Shown piece by piece: positions 43,982 to 54,123 of a DNA stretch of 64,000 bases (within the stretch, counting starts at the first letter, position 1; each line of letters begins with the position of its first letter). The notes below the pieces were generated by a model. It searched no databases. It saw nothing but the letters and a program-made list of their open reading frames with translations, and had not been told where the DNA came from. A program made the translations under genes and the position numbers. The DNA lies in the NCBI GenBank assembly GCA_029204045.2, contig CM055065.1:9995024-10059023 (forward strand). Reading direction: 5' to 3'. The stretch is from Tillandsia leiboldiana. Lineage: Eukaryota > Streptophyta > Magnoliopsida > Poales > Bromeliaceae.

Positions 43982-45433
43982 ATGGTGATCACCTGGATCA
44001 TTTTTCTTCTGGCTACTATGGTCCATACTAGAGACACTATCAAGCCCAAGAGGGCTAAGAAAGCGAAGAAAACTAAAGATGATTCCGATACAGAATCTGA
44101 AACGGAATCAATTGATTGGGATGAGCTTCAAGTTGAAGCAACAACTGTTCCCACTGCTTCAAAAGGGAAAGCCCCTGCAGAGACTTCAAAGGCAAGGGCT
44201 CCGCCTACTGCTGCTGAAAAAGGAAAAGCCCCAATGGAAGAAACTCTCTTGAAAACAAAAAGAAAAAGTATTGCTCGCAAAAGAGGGAGTGCTCGAGGAA
44301 TTTCCATTGAGCAACCAGTTGCTAGCCAACCACCTCCACAAGACTTTATCAGCTCTGCTAGGATAAAGGACTTTGAGAACAGGGAATGCATTGGCGAAAG
44401 GCATGTTAATGTCAAAGCCTTGAAGGAACGATCTCCGCCATTTGGGACTCTGTATGACCAGACAGGTCTTGCTCCCATTTGCGATTTCCCCGAGACCACT
44501 GGGTATTGTCTTCACTCAGTGAGGATGTTCTATCAAAATGCTTGCTATCTAGTTGATCAGGAGAGCGGATGTCGAGACTTTCAAACATTGGTCAAGAATG
44601 TTAAGATTAAAGTAACCCCTCAACTGATTGGAGAGGTATTAGGGATGAAGGCCCGAGCTGATGGCGCTCATTATATGAAGTGTCAAACCTTCACCACCAA
44701 CTCCTGGAGAGTGGTAGTTGATGGAATCTGTCTTCCAGATACTCGGTCGACAGGAAACTCCGTTTTCTCAATAGAACTTCGACCAAAGTTTCGCTTTTTG
44801 AACTTCATTATCTGCTATAACGTCCTTCCAAATATGAATATAAAGGTTCTTCGGTGGGATAGGATGTTGTTTCTCTATCTTCTTGGAAACCCCACAGCAG
44901 CAATGGGAGCAAACTTAAACATTCCTTACGTCATCTGGGCGAGGATGGCACGCTATGTGGAACATGCTCACCCTTCAGAGAGACTTCCCTATCCAATGAT
45001 CATTATGCGCATTCTTCGTAAATTTAAAGCTGACACAAGTGCGAGTTCCTACATGCACAGTCTAGGAACGATCAATGAAACAACTATTGTAAAGTCTCTC
45101 TCAACAAAACAAGATGAGCCCATATTACCTCCTCACCGACAACGAGCACAACAACAACAAGCAACAACCTCTGCACCGGCAGCAACCCCTCCAGTCCAAC
45201 CAGCACATGCAGCACAACGAGCACCTCCATCAACTTCTGATGATGATGCATCAGTTACCTCAATCTATAAAGAACAGCAAAGGCTCTCCAACGAGCAAGA
45301 ACGTATATCAAATGAACTTATTGAGGTAATGGAAGAAATAAAGAAGGTCAATAAGAAGCAGTCATCCATGAACAAAAGGTTAAAGAAAATCTTCCAAATA
45401 CTCGGCTGTATCAGTTCAGATGAATCTGACTAA
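43982..45433 (+). CDS. Accessory (env-like position) protein of copia-4, full length
   Basis: The frame has 483 residues from the first ATG of the inferred exon 2 (MVITWIIFLLATMVHTR), so it has an N-terminal hydrophobic helix. A Lys/Pro/Ala-rich linker with repeated KGKAP motifs follows, then the conserved core (RECIGERHVN, ITPQLIGEVLGM, RFLNFIICYNVLPNM, LFLYLLGNPTAA, HPSERLPYPMIIMRIL). After a Gln/Pro/Ala-rich spacer comes a C-terminal coiled coil (KEQQRLSNEQERISNELIEV) and an acidic SSDESD tail. The core is well conserved with copia-2, and both frames are open while gag and pol nearby are broken. It may be a membrane or chromatin-interacting factor of the element; the sequence alone does not decide. 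Confidence 0.8.
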   Translation: MVITWIIFLLATMVHTRDTIKPKRAKKAKKTKDDSDTESETESIDWDELQVEATTVPTASKGKAPAETSKARAPPTAAEKGKAPMEETLLKTKRKSIARKRGSARGISIEQPVASQPPPQDFISSARIKDFENRECIGERHVNVKALKERSPPFGTLYDQTGLAPICDFPETTGYCLHSVRMFYQNACYLVDQESGCRDFQTLVKNVKIKVTPQLIGEVLGMKARADGAHYMKCQTFTTNSWRVVVDGICLPDTRSTGNSVFSIELRPKFRFLNFIICYNVLPNMNIKVLRWDRMLFLYLLGNPTAAMGANLNIPYVIWARMARYVEHAHPSERLPYPMIIMRILRKFKADTSASSYMHSLGTINETTIVKSLSTKQDEPILPPHRQRAQQQQATTSAPAATPPVQPAHAAQRAPPSTSDDDASVTSIYKEQQRLSNEQERISNELIEVMEEIKKVNKKQSSMNKRLKKIFQILGCISSDESD

Positions 45434-46355
45434 TTCTTATCGATTTTTAATCTTTTCCTTGTGCAGGTTTTAAGTTTTAGTTTTTCGTTTTAGTTCTCAC
45501 ACTTTTGGTACTTGAACTGTTAACTATTCTCTCCATTTTGGTAATTTTTGGCTAACTTTTGTGACAAAAAGGGGGAGAGAAGTATAAACAATGATACAAT
45601 GTTTGTGAGAAACTTGAAACTATGGAGGTAAGTATAACCTCAACTTGAAAGGTAAGTATAACTTCAACTTTTGGTTTTGTATTTGGTTTGAATGCATGCC
45701 TCGACTAACTATTCGACTAACTATTTGGGCATGTAATATAACTAACAAGTTGATGTTTACTAACAATTTTGTGACATTTGGATCTTGATTGCATAGAAGA
45801 TATGTTGGTTTTTAATTATGATCTTATTACATATCTGAATGTATAAATGTCATGATAAGTATAAATGAGTATAAACTTCATCTCTGTGTATGGTTTTTGA
45901 ATGACATAAAATTCTTGAGGTATCTAACGATTTCTTTTGTCAAGAATGATTTCTTTTGCAGAGAGTACAGATGTCTAAGTCTAGAGTCTGTTTTAGGAGT
46001 TTAACTCATGTATTTTATTTTGGATCTCCATTGTAAATTTTTGTTGTATGGTTATAGCAACAAAAATATCTTTTTGAATTTTCTTGAGTGGATTTATATT
46101 TTGTCACGAAACCGCCAAAGGGGGAGATTGTTACGGAATTTGAGTTGGTGTATTTCGTGAATTCGGTTAAGTCTTGAAGATTGAAGATAAAGAAAGTTGG
46201 ATCATTTAACTCAATCTCAAGAAAGAAGAATTCAAAAGGATCAGGTATGTTTAACTAATTATCTTTGGTGATCTGAATACTTCTTATAGTGTAGAAACAC
46301 TTGGATAGATTTTTAATTGCATAAATATCAAAAACTGGACATGGGACATGTTCAG

Positions 46356-46712
46356 GATCCGGATCAGACTTTCCAATCCGGATCCCGAAGGTTGTTCGTT
46401 CATACACCAGTTCAATCCGGATCGTAGCCTCCTTTGATCCGGATCCCGAACACAGGTTTTACCATGTTTTATGAACGATCCGGATCAGGCTTTTCAATCC
46501 GGATCCCGAACGTTGATGTTTGGTGAACTGTATGAACGATCCGGATCAGGCACTTCGATCCGGATCCCGAACCTTGGTTTTTCTGGAAACTGTTTGTCTC
46601 GCTACTGCAATCCGGATCGCCGAAGTCCGATCCGGATCGTCGTCATGTAAAATTCCAGAAAATGATAGTTTTTTATTCTTATCCTCTTCCAATGGTTTCT
46701 AACCTATAAATA
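46356..46712 (+). promoter_or_regulatory. Copia-4 LTR promoter array and TATA box
   Basis: GATCCGGATC-type palindromes run from 46356 to about 46640. TATAAATA is at 46705-46712. Confidence 0.75.
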
Positions 46713-46994
46713 GACCCTATGATTCATTTTTCTAGGGCAAGCCGATTAAGCCGTGGAAGCCGTCATATTCAAATCAAAATACGGCCATATGAATCCACCT
46801 ATAGAGAAGAAAGGAAATCAATAGATATTACCCTATATTTCTTCATCTATATTGATTGATTTGATTCTAGGTTTTCATACTCACATTTTGAGTAGAATCA
46901 AATCAATGAATACTTAGATGGTATTTCCGATCTATTTCTAATCTAAGTATTCGGCGGATCATCACCACCCAAAAACAACGATTTATCCCAAATC

Positions 46995-47155
46995 GGCGCG
47001 TGGACTCGCGTGGCCTTGTGGATTCAAGGTGCTACCGCTCTCGTGGATTCGGAGCGAGGTACGTTCGTGGATTCGAAGCGTGCTACTGGGTGAAGACCGT
47101 GGATTCGGTCGGACGTCGTGGATTCGGCGTTGGACGCAGATCGTGGATTCGAGAA
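46995..47155 (+). other. Hairpin array of the copia-4 LTR (seven units, one fused)
   Basis: Same series as copia-3 but one unit shorter. The sequence ACGTCG-TGGATT-CGGCGT joins the left stem of one unit to the right stem of the next. The first loop is TGGACT. Confidence 0.75.
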
Positions 47156-47450
47156 GCGTCGTGGAGCGAGCGGAGAAGATCAACTAGGAGCGTATGGAAA
47201 AGGTTGAGTCGTCTGTGAGTATGGTATATCACCTTGTACGTGTTTAATTCTAGTGGATTTCACCGTGTTATCGGTCCCGTGGTTTTTTACTCCGGTTTGG
47301 AGTTTTTCACGTAATAATCTCTGCGTGTTATTTATTTTTCCCCATTGGGTTTTATATCGCAAAGATTTTTGAGTGTTTATTATTTACACCTATTCACCCC
47401 CCTCTAGGTGTTTTTTCCCCTATTTAGATCAAATTATACATAACCCAACA

Positions 47451-50074
47451 CCAACTGCATCCCATTCGTCATAAGGGACGAGTCTCAGAAGGCGCAGCTC
47501 TTCGTGGATGGTTTGCGAAGCGATATATTCCAGGTGGTACAAGCAGCAGAGTTGCACAGTTTTCAGAAGGTAGTCGACAGGGCCGCTGTGGTGGAGCGTG
47601 GGTTCGCTGTTACGCGCGCCAGAAAGGAGGGCCCAGCTCAGCACGAGGACAAGAAGCGACAGCAACAGTACTCTGGGGGAGGCTCTTCTAGCGGGAGCCG
47701 ACCCCCCAAATGGTGGAGACCATATTCGGGATCTTGAAGCGCACCTGTAGGAGGACCGAGGCCGGGGGACAGGCCTTGTGTGATTTGTGGAGGGGCGCAC
47801 CGAGTGTTAGAATGCCCCCAAAGACATGATCATTGCTTCCGCTGCGGCAAGCAGGGGCACTTCCACCACAACTGCCCGTTAACCCTGGGAACAGCATCCT
47901 CAGCAGCTTCTGCGCCTTCGCCACAGCATTCAGGACGGGGAAAAGCTCCTATGGGGTCAACTTCTAGACCCCCTGCACCACGGCGAGAGGGAGAAAGACA
48001 ACCTCAGGCAGGCGGGAGAGTTTACTCGATGACCCGGCAAGAGTCGGACCCGCCGGAGGATGTAGTAGCAGGTATTACTTCTGTTTCAAATTTCCGTGCT
48101 AGAACTCTTTTTTATACCGGAGCAACACACTCTTTCATTTCTCGTGACTTCGTGTTTGTGCACGGTTTTGGGGAGAGACCTCTTCAAAGTCGAATGACGA
48201 TCCAAACCACGGGTGGGCCTTTGGAGGCCGATAACTTTGTGGCCGCCTGCCCGATAAAGCTAGGGCGACTGTCTTGCCCTTGGGATTTGGTAATAATTCC
48301 CCTAAAGGAGTACGATGCAGTGCTGGGCATGGATTGGCTCACAAGGTACCAAGCAATAATCGACTGCGAGAAGCGGCAGGTGCGACTACAAGAGCCGGGC
48401 TTCCCTGAACACGTGTACCTGGCGTGCAAGAGCACCTCCTTTCCAAACGTCATCTCAGCAGCACGGGCCAGAAGATTGGTGGAAGGTGGGTGTGTGGCAT
48501 ACTTGGCATCTGTGGATCTAGCCACCCGACCCTCTGCGACACCCTCAGACATCCCAGTAGTGAGGGATTTTCCCGACGTCTTCCCGACGGAATTACCCGG
48601 GATGCCCCCTGAACGAGAAGTTGTGTTCCCTATCGAACTCCTACCGGGCACGCAGCCTATCACGAAGGCGCCTTACCGAATGGCCTTCATGGAGTTGAAA
48701 GATCTTAAGGCGCAACTCGAAGACCTCTTGGACAAAGGATTTATCAGGCCGAGTGTGTCACCCTGGGGCGCACCGGTACTCTTTGTGCGGAAGAAAGACG
48801 GAAGCCTGCGTCTTTGCATCGACTACAGGGGGATAAACAAGGTTACGGTGAAGAACAAGTACCCCCTGCCCAGAATCGACGACCTCTTCGACCAGCTACG
48901 GGGAGCGACGGTTTTCTCAAAAATTGATCTGCAATCGGGTTACCACCAGCTCCGAGTTTGGAACGAGGATATTCCAAAAACCGCCTTCCGAACCCGGTAC
49001 AGCCACTACGAGTTCACAGTTATGCCGTTCGGGCTTACGAACGCCCCTGCAGTATTTATGGATATGATGAACAGAATCTTCAGGCCCTTCCTAGACCGGT
49101 TCGTGGTGGTCTTCATCGACGACATCCTGATCTATTCATCCACCGACGAGGAACACGAGGACCTTTTGCGAACAATTCTCCAGACTCTCAGGGATCAGAA
49201 GCTGTTTGCTAAACTCAAGAAATGTGAATTCTGGCTTCGCGAAGTGGGATTTCTGGGACACGTGATCTCGGCAGAGGGAATTGCAGTGGATCCCAAGAAT
49301 GTGGAATCGGTGATCGATTGGCAGCCGCCGACTACAGTGACGGAGATCCGCAGTTTCTTGGGCCTGGCAGGCTACTACCGACGTTTCGTCGAGGGTTTCT
49401 CGAAGATTGCTGCCCCTCTGAACTGGTTGACCAGGAAAGGGGAAAAATTTGTGTGGACGGCCCAATGTCAGGAGAGCTTCGAAGAACTCAAGAAAAGGCT
49501 AACCAGGGCACCAGTACTTGTACTACCGACACCCGGAGAGGATTACGAAGTATACTGCGACGCATCCAGGATCGGCCTTGGGGGTGTACTGATGCAACAA
49601 GGGAAAGTAATAGCCTATGCTTCCAGACAACTGAAGGAATACAAAAAGAACTACCCGACACACGATTTAGAGCTGGCCGCAGTGGTTTTTGTTTTAAAGC
49701 TTTGGAGGCACTACCTCTTTGGTGTCCACTGTAATGTATTCTCGGACCACCAAAGTCTTAAGTACCTGTTTACCCAAAATGAATTAAATTTGCGGCAGAG
49801 GCGGTGGTTAGAGTTGCTGAAGGATTACGATCTATCAATTCAATACCACCCCGAGAAGGCAAACGTGGTGTCAGACGCTTTGAGCAGGAAGGGGCAACCG
49901 GAAGGGACGTCTGTAGGCGCGATAACTGAGCAGAGCAGCTTGATCGCGGAGTTCTCACAATTGAAGTTGGAGGTGGTACCAGCGGACACGGTCGCGCAAC
50001 TTTTAACCTTGATAGTCAAGCCGACGCTGTTCGAGAAGATCCGGGAGGGGCAACAGACCGATTCTCACTTATAG
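47451..50074 (+). pseudogene. Gypsy-B gag end, protease, reverse transcriptase, RNase H
   Basis: The gag end (RDESQKAQLFVDGLRSDIF) is out of frame after a break near 47737. The main frame then opens before the zinc knuckle [14 protein letters not shown]. The protease site reads [11 protein letters not shown]: the catalytic Asp is replaced by Tyr (codon 48113-48115), so the enzyme should be dead. Reverse transcriptase motifs are complete ([38 protein letters not shown] at 49112 on), as is RNase H ([20 protein letters not shown]). The frame stops at TAG 50072-50074, before integrase. Confidence 0.85.
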
Positions 50075-51467
50075 CTCGTACGAGACAAGATCTCCCCGAA
50101 CCAAGAGAATGATTTTTCGGTGGAAGGCGACAGCACCCTACGGTTCCGCGGGCGGATTTGCGTGCCGGATTCGTCGGAATTGAAGGAGGAAATTTTGGCA
50201 GAGGCACACCGCGCCCCTTATGCGGCGCATCCGGGAGGCACGAAGATGTACAGGGACCTCAAGCAGACCTTCTGGTAGCCTAAACTGAAGGGAGATGTGA
50301 CACGACATGTGGCTCACTGCCTGGTCTGCCAACAGATAAAGGCCGAGCACCAGTGACCGACGGGAAAGTTGCAGCCTTTACCGGTGCCAGAATGGAAGTG
50401 GGATCGGATCACCATGGATTTCGTCACTGGGTTCCCACGTTCGCAGCAAGGGCACGACACGATCTAGGTCATAGTGGACCGGTTAACCAAATCAGCACAT
50501 TTCCTGCCTATTCATACAACATGGACCCGAGATCGGTTAGCTCAAGTCTACATCAGCGAGATCGTGAGATTGCATAGGGTGCCAGCGTCGATCACCTCGG
50601 ATAGAGACACGCGATTTGTCTCAAATTTTTGGCAGAGTCTACAGCGGGCCCTGGGGACCAAACTACAGTTCAGCACAGCCTTTCACCCCCAGACGGACGG
50701 ACAGTCTGAGCGGGTGATTCAGACTCTCGAGGACATGCTTCGCGCCTGTGTACTTGATTTGGGGGTCGGATGGTCACGCTACCTACCCCTCGTGGAATTC
50801 GCCTACAACAACAGCTACCAGGCCAGCATACAGATGGCACCCTACGAAGCCTTATACGGGAGACGTTGCCGATCCCCGATCTGTTGGGACGACTTAGGGG
50901 AACGGAAGTTCTTGGGACCAGACTTAGTGGAAGAGACTGGAGAGAAAGTCCGCCTCATCAGACAGCGCTTACCGACCGCCCAAAGTCGACAAAAGAGCTA
51001 CGCAGACCAAAAGGCGCCGCGACTTGGAATTTCAAGTGGGAGAGCACGTGTTACTACGAGTCTCGCCAACCAAAGGAATTAAGCGGTTCGGGCTGAAGGG
51101 CAAGTTGAGCCCGCGGCTTGTGGGGCCATTCGAGATCCTGGAGCGCATCGGCCCGGTGGCATACCGCCTTGCCCTACCACCAAACCTCAACCGAGTCCAC
51201 GATGTGTTCCACGTTTCAATGCTCCGAAAGTACCTTCCTGACCCATCGCATGTTCTGGACGTCTCCACTCTCGAACTTAAGGAGGATCTGAACTTCGAGG
51301 AAACCCCGGTGCGGATCCTAGCAAGGGAAAGTAAAATGCTACACAACCGAACAATCCCCTACGTGAAGGTGCTCTGGAGCAACCATGAGGAGCGAGAAGC
51401 GACTTGGGAGCTGGAGTCAAAAATGAGGGAGTGCTACCCCGATCTTTTCACTGCGACCCAGGATTAA
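50075..51467 (+). pseudogene. Gypsy-B integrase and chromodomain (several stops, one frame change)
   Basis: The integrase zinc finger (HPGGTKMYRDL ... CLVCQQIKAEHQ) is interrupted by TAG near 50276 and TGA near 50356; another TAG sits near 50464 before VDRLTKSAHF. The rest of the core is open from 50474 (SDRDTRFVSN, HPQTDGQSERVIQ) until a frame change near 51020. The final frame (51024-51467) has [12 protein letters not shown] and a chromodomain ([16 protein letters not shown]). Several stops replace expected Trp, Gln or Arg codons, as C-to-T or G-to-A changes would do. Confidence 0.8.
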
Positions 51468-52119
51468 GTTTTGAGGACGAAACTTGTTTTTATGAGGTGA
51501 GTGGTGTAGTAACCGCCTTTTTAAATGAATTTCGGAATTTTTATTATTTACGTACCTATTTTAGTGGTCCGGCGGGTGGGTTAATAATTCACTTTTTCTA
51601 GGCAGACCGTCGGGGCTCGCGGGTATTTTTCGGCGCTAGAGCTCGCGAAACGGAGAACGGCGGCACGATCGGATTTGAATTCCGACCCCGGGATCTCCCA
51701 GAATAAATTTCTGAAGGTTACTAGCAGCTTCGGGTGCATCGAAAAGGTGGTCGGGTGTTTAGCACGCTTTTCGAGGTAAGTTCGAACCCTGGTTCGCACC
51801 CGATCATTTTATGTTGAGTTTTGGGGGCTAGGTTTCTTTTCCCACTTCTCACCGCATTCGGGTCGTGCGTTAGGGTTCCCCTGAGGAGCGCGAGAGAAAC
51901 CCCAACCCTCCTCCTACCTCCTTCCCACCATCCGACACCGGGCGTGAAGGAACGAGGCGACGAGAACGGGACGATCCCTCCTTCCTCCACCCTTACCGGC
52001 GAAACCAAGGTGCAAGGTAGGTTCTTGTAATTTAAATTAATTTAGTTTAATTTTCGGTTCACCATCTTTTGGTCGGGGAAGAAATCCGAGGGAGGGTGCT
52101 CACGGTCGGCCACACCCGC

Positions 52120-52690
52120 CGCCGCCGCGGGGCGCCGGACGCGCGTGGGGGGGGGGTTGCACCCGCAGGCAGGGCACTGCGCGGGGCCTGGCGCCGCGCG
52201 GGGCCGCCCGTGCCTGCGGGCAGCGCACCCGTGCGGGCAGGGCGCCGCCCGGGGCCGCCCGCTGGAGGGGCGCCCGCGCGGGCAGGGCGCCGCGCGGGGC
52301 CGCCCGCTGGAGGGGCGCCCGCGCGGGGCCTGGCGCCGCCCGGGGCCGCCCGCACTTGCGAGCAGAGCGCCCGCGCGGGCCGGGCGCCGTGCGGGGCCGC
52401 CCGCTGGCGGGGCCGCCCGCGCTTGCGGGCAGAGCGCCCGCGCGGGCCGGGCGCCGCGCGGGGCCGCCGGATGGCGGGGCGCCCGCGCGGGGCCTGGCAC
52501 CTCGCGGGGCCGCCCGCGCCTGTGGGCAGCGCGCCCGCGCGGGCCTGGCGCCGCGCGGGGCAGCCGCAGGCAGGGCGCCCGTGCGGGACAGGGTGCCGCG
52601 CGGGGCCGCCCGTGCTTGCGGGCAGTGCGCCCGCGCGAGCCTGGCGCCGCACGGGGCCACGCACACTCCCGGACAGCGCGTCGGCGCGGG
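52120..52690 (+). repeat. CpG-rich minisatellite in the gypsy-B LTR
   Basis: About a dozen imperfect units of roughly 45-50 bp built from GGCGCCGCGCGGGGCCGCCC and GCGCCCGCGCGGGCC. Long open frames in all directions are due to composition. Confidence 0.85.
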
Positions 52691-53670
52691 GTCACCTCCG
52701 CCACTTCTTCCGACCGGGGACGCCGCCGCCGTCGCATTCGAGGGCCGCGTCCCGCAACTGAACAGGACGGTTTCCTTTCCTTCCATTGTGTTTTGTGGGT
52801 ACTGACTTCTCCCCGGGGGACTGTGTAGGCTCGGGGAGCGCGCCGAGACTCGGAGGAACCGAGCGTTGATCACTGCGCAACAAGAAAAGGTGGGTTTTCG
52901 TTCAAGACTTAGTGTGGGACTTTTCGAAAGTTGTAGATAATTTCCAAGTATCCGTTTAACTGTGCTAATGTTGATAGTCTTTATGGTTCTTACTATTGAG
53001 TTATACATTGTGTACTTGGTTACTATGCTCGAGGCTGCGGCACGCGCACCCGCGGTTTGGCCACCGCAAAGGGTGTGCTTTTCCGGAAAAGTGGTCTATG
53101 ACCCGTGTGAACCAACGAGGTGACGTAGTGGGGGCCCCCGCAGGTGGGGGGTTTTGAGGCACCAAGGTGTGAGCGGTGCGACCCGTCGGGGTAGGTGCTC
53201 GACGTGGTTTACCGAGGTAGGTGCTCGGTTGGGTTGCCGGGGCAGGTGCCCGGACTAGGTTATGCAGGGGTTCGTGATTTTTCCCTTTTGGGAGGGTGGT
53301 TGCTCCGGATAGTTTTACGGTTGGATTTACTTACTTTTCTCTACTTTCCTTATTATTATCGTGTCGCTGACTTCCCACTCAGTGACAGGTCCTTTCAGGG
53401 GTGAGAGCTAGGCGACGGTGAGGCCGAGACAGGAGCTTTTGGGTCCATGGAGGCCCTAGACTGTATTTTCTCCATTATTTCGCATTTCATTTGCTATTAG
53501 TAGTCTACTGTGTGGTTCTCGATACCCTCGTGGGGTCGGTGTGGATGTCGGCATATTACTCTCTAGTTATGAGGATGTTGGATCTTGTTTCCTTTCTCTG
53601 TTTGGTCGTTTTCAAAAAAAAAGGGAAAAAGAAAAAGAAAAAGAATTGCGAAAATCGTTTTCAAAAATCG

Positions 53671-53840
53671 GGGTGTCGTGTGGGCACCGTTTTCAAAACC
53701 TTGTGGATTTATGGATTTCGAAAATGGATTTAAAAACCTGGGTGTCGTGTGGGCACTGTTTTAAAAACTCTGTGGATTTATGGTTTTCGAAACTATTTTA
53801 TAAATCTGGGTGCCGGGTGGGCACCGCTTTCAAAACTGTG
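53671..53840 (+). repeat. Three-copy tandem repeat (68-69 bp) in the gypsy-B LTR
   Basis: GGGTGTCGTGTGGGCAC or a variant starts at 53671, 53740 and 53808, each followed by a TTTTCAAAA/TTTAAAAAC run and TGTGGATTTAT. Confidence 0.8.
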
Positions 53841-54123
53841 GATTTATCCTTTCAAGTCGATCGGCCTCGACATTTATTCAGTTCTGTATGTGTATGTGTT
53901 TGGAAACTGTTGTGATTGAATAAACTACTGTGATTGGATGTTGTATTAGCCGCGACGCCGTGCATATACAGAGGAGACTCTGTCCTTTTCCAGGGTGAAT
54001 CTGTGTATGCGGTGGGTCTGGGCACGCACTAGGGAGGAAGGAATTTCAAAAAAAATTCATACGCAAAACAATTTCTATTTTTCGTTGGCTGTTTCCGCTG
54101 AATGAAACCCCCGGGGCGTGACA

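Larger units (their letters stand above)
42104..47450 (+). mobile_element. Copia-4: Sirevirus-type element, left part missing
   Basis: It begins in the RNase H region at the point where copia-3 is inserted, then has the conserved stem-loop block, internal promoter, intact accessory gene and 3' LTR (46129-47450). It is itself inserted in the gag of gypsy-B. Confidence 0.9.
46129..47450 (+). repeat. Copia-4 3' LTR
   Basis: 1,322 bp, TGTTACGGAATTTG...CATAACCCAACA, preceded by CCAAAGGGGGAGAT. Confidence 0.9.
47451..54123 (+). mobile_element. Gypsy-B: Ty3/gypsy chromodomain element (Tekay/Del-like), left end missing
   Basis: It starts inside gag at the copia-4 insertion, continues through zinc knuckle, protease, reverse transcriptase, RNase H, integrase and chromodomain (to 51467), and ends with a 2.6-kb 3' LTR (51505-54123). 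The gag-pol order, terminal chromodomain and long LTR fit the Tekay/Del chromovirus group. Confidence 0.85.
51505..54123 (+). repeat. Gypsy-B 3' LTR (2,619 bp)
   Basis: TGTAGTAACC...GGGGCGTGACA. It includes a CpG-dense minisatellite (52120-52690) and a 68-69 bp triplicate (53671-53840). Confidence 0.85.

Noticed and set aside
52042..53008. Large Arg/Ala/Gly/Pro-rich frames (up to 302 residues)
   Set aside because: Produced by the CpG minisatellite of the gypsy-B LTR.
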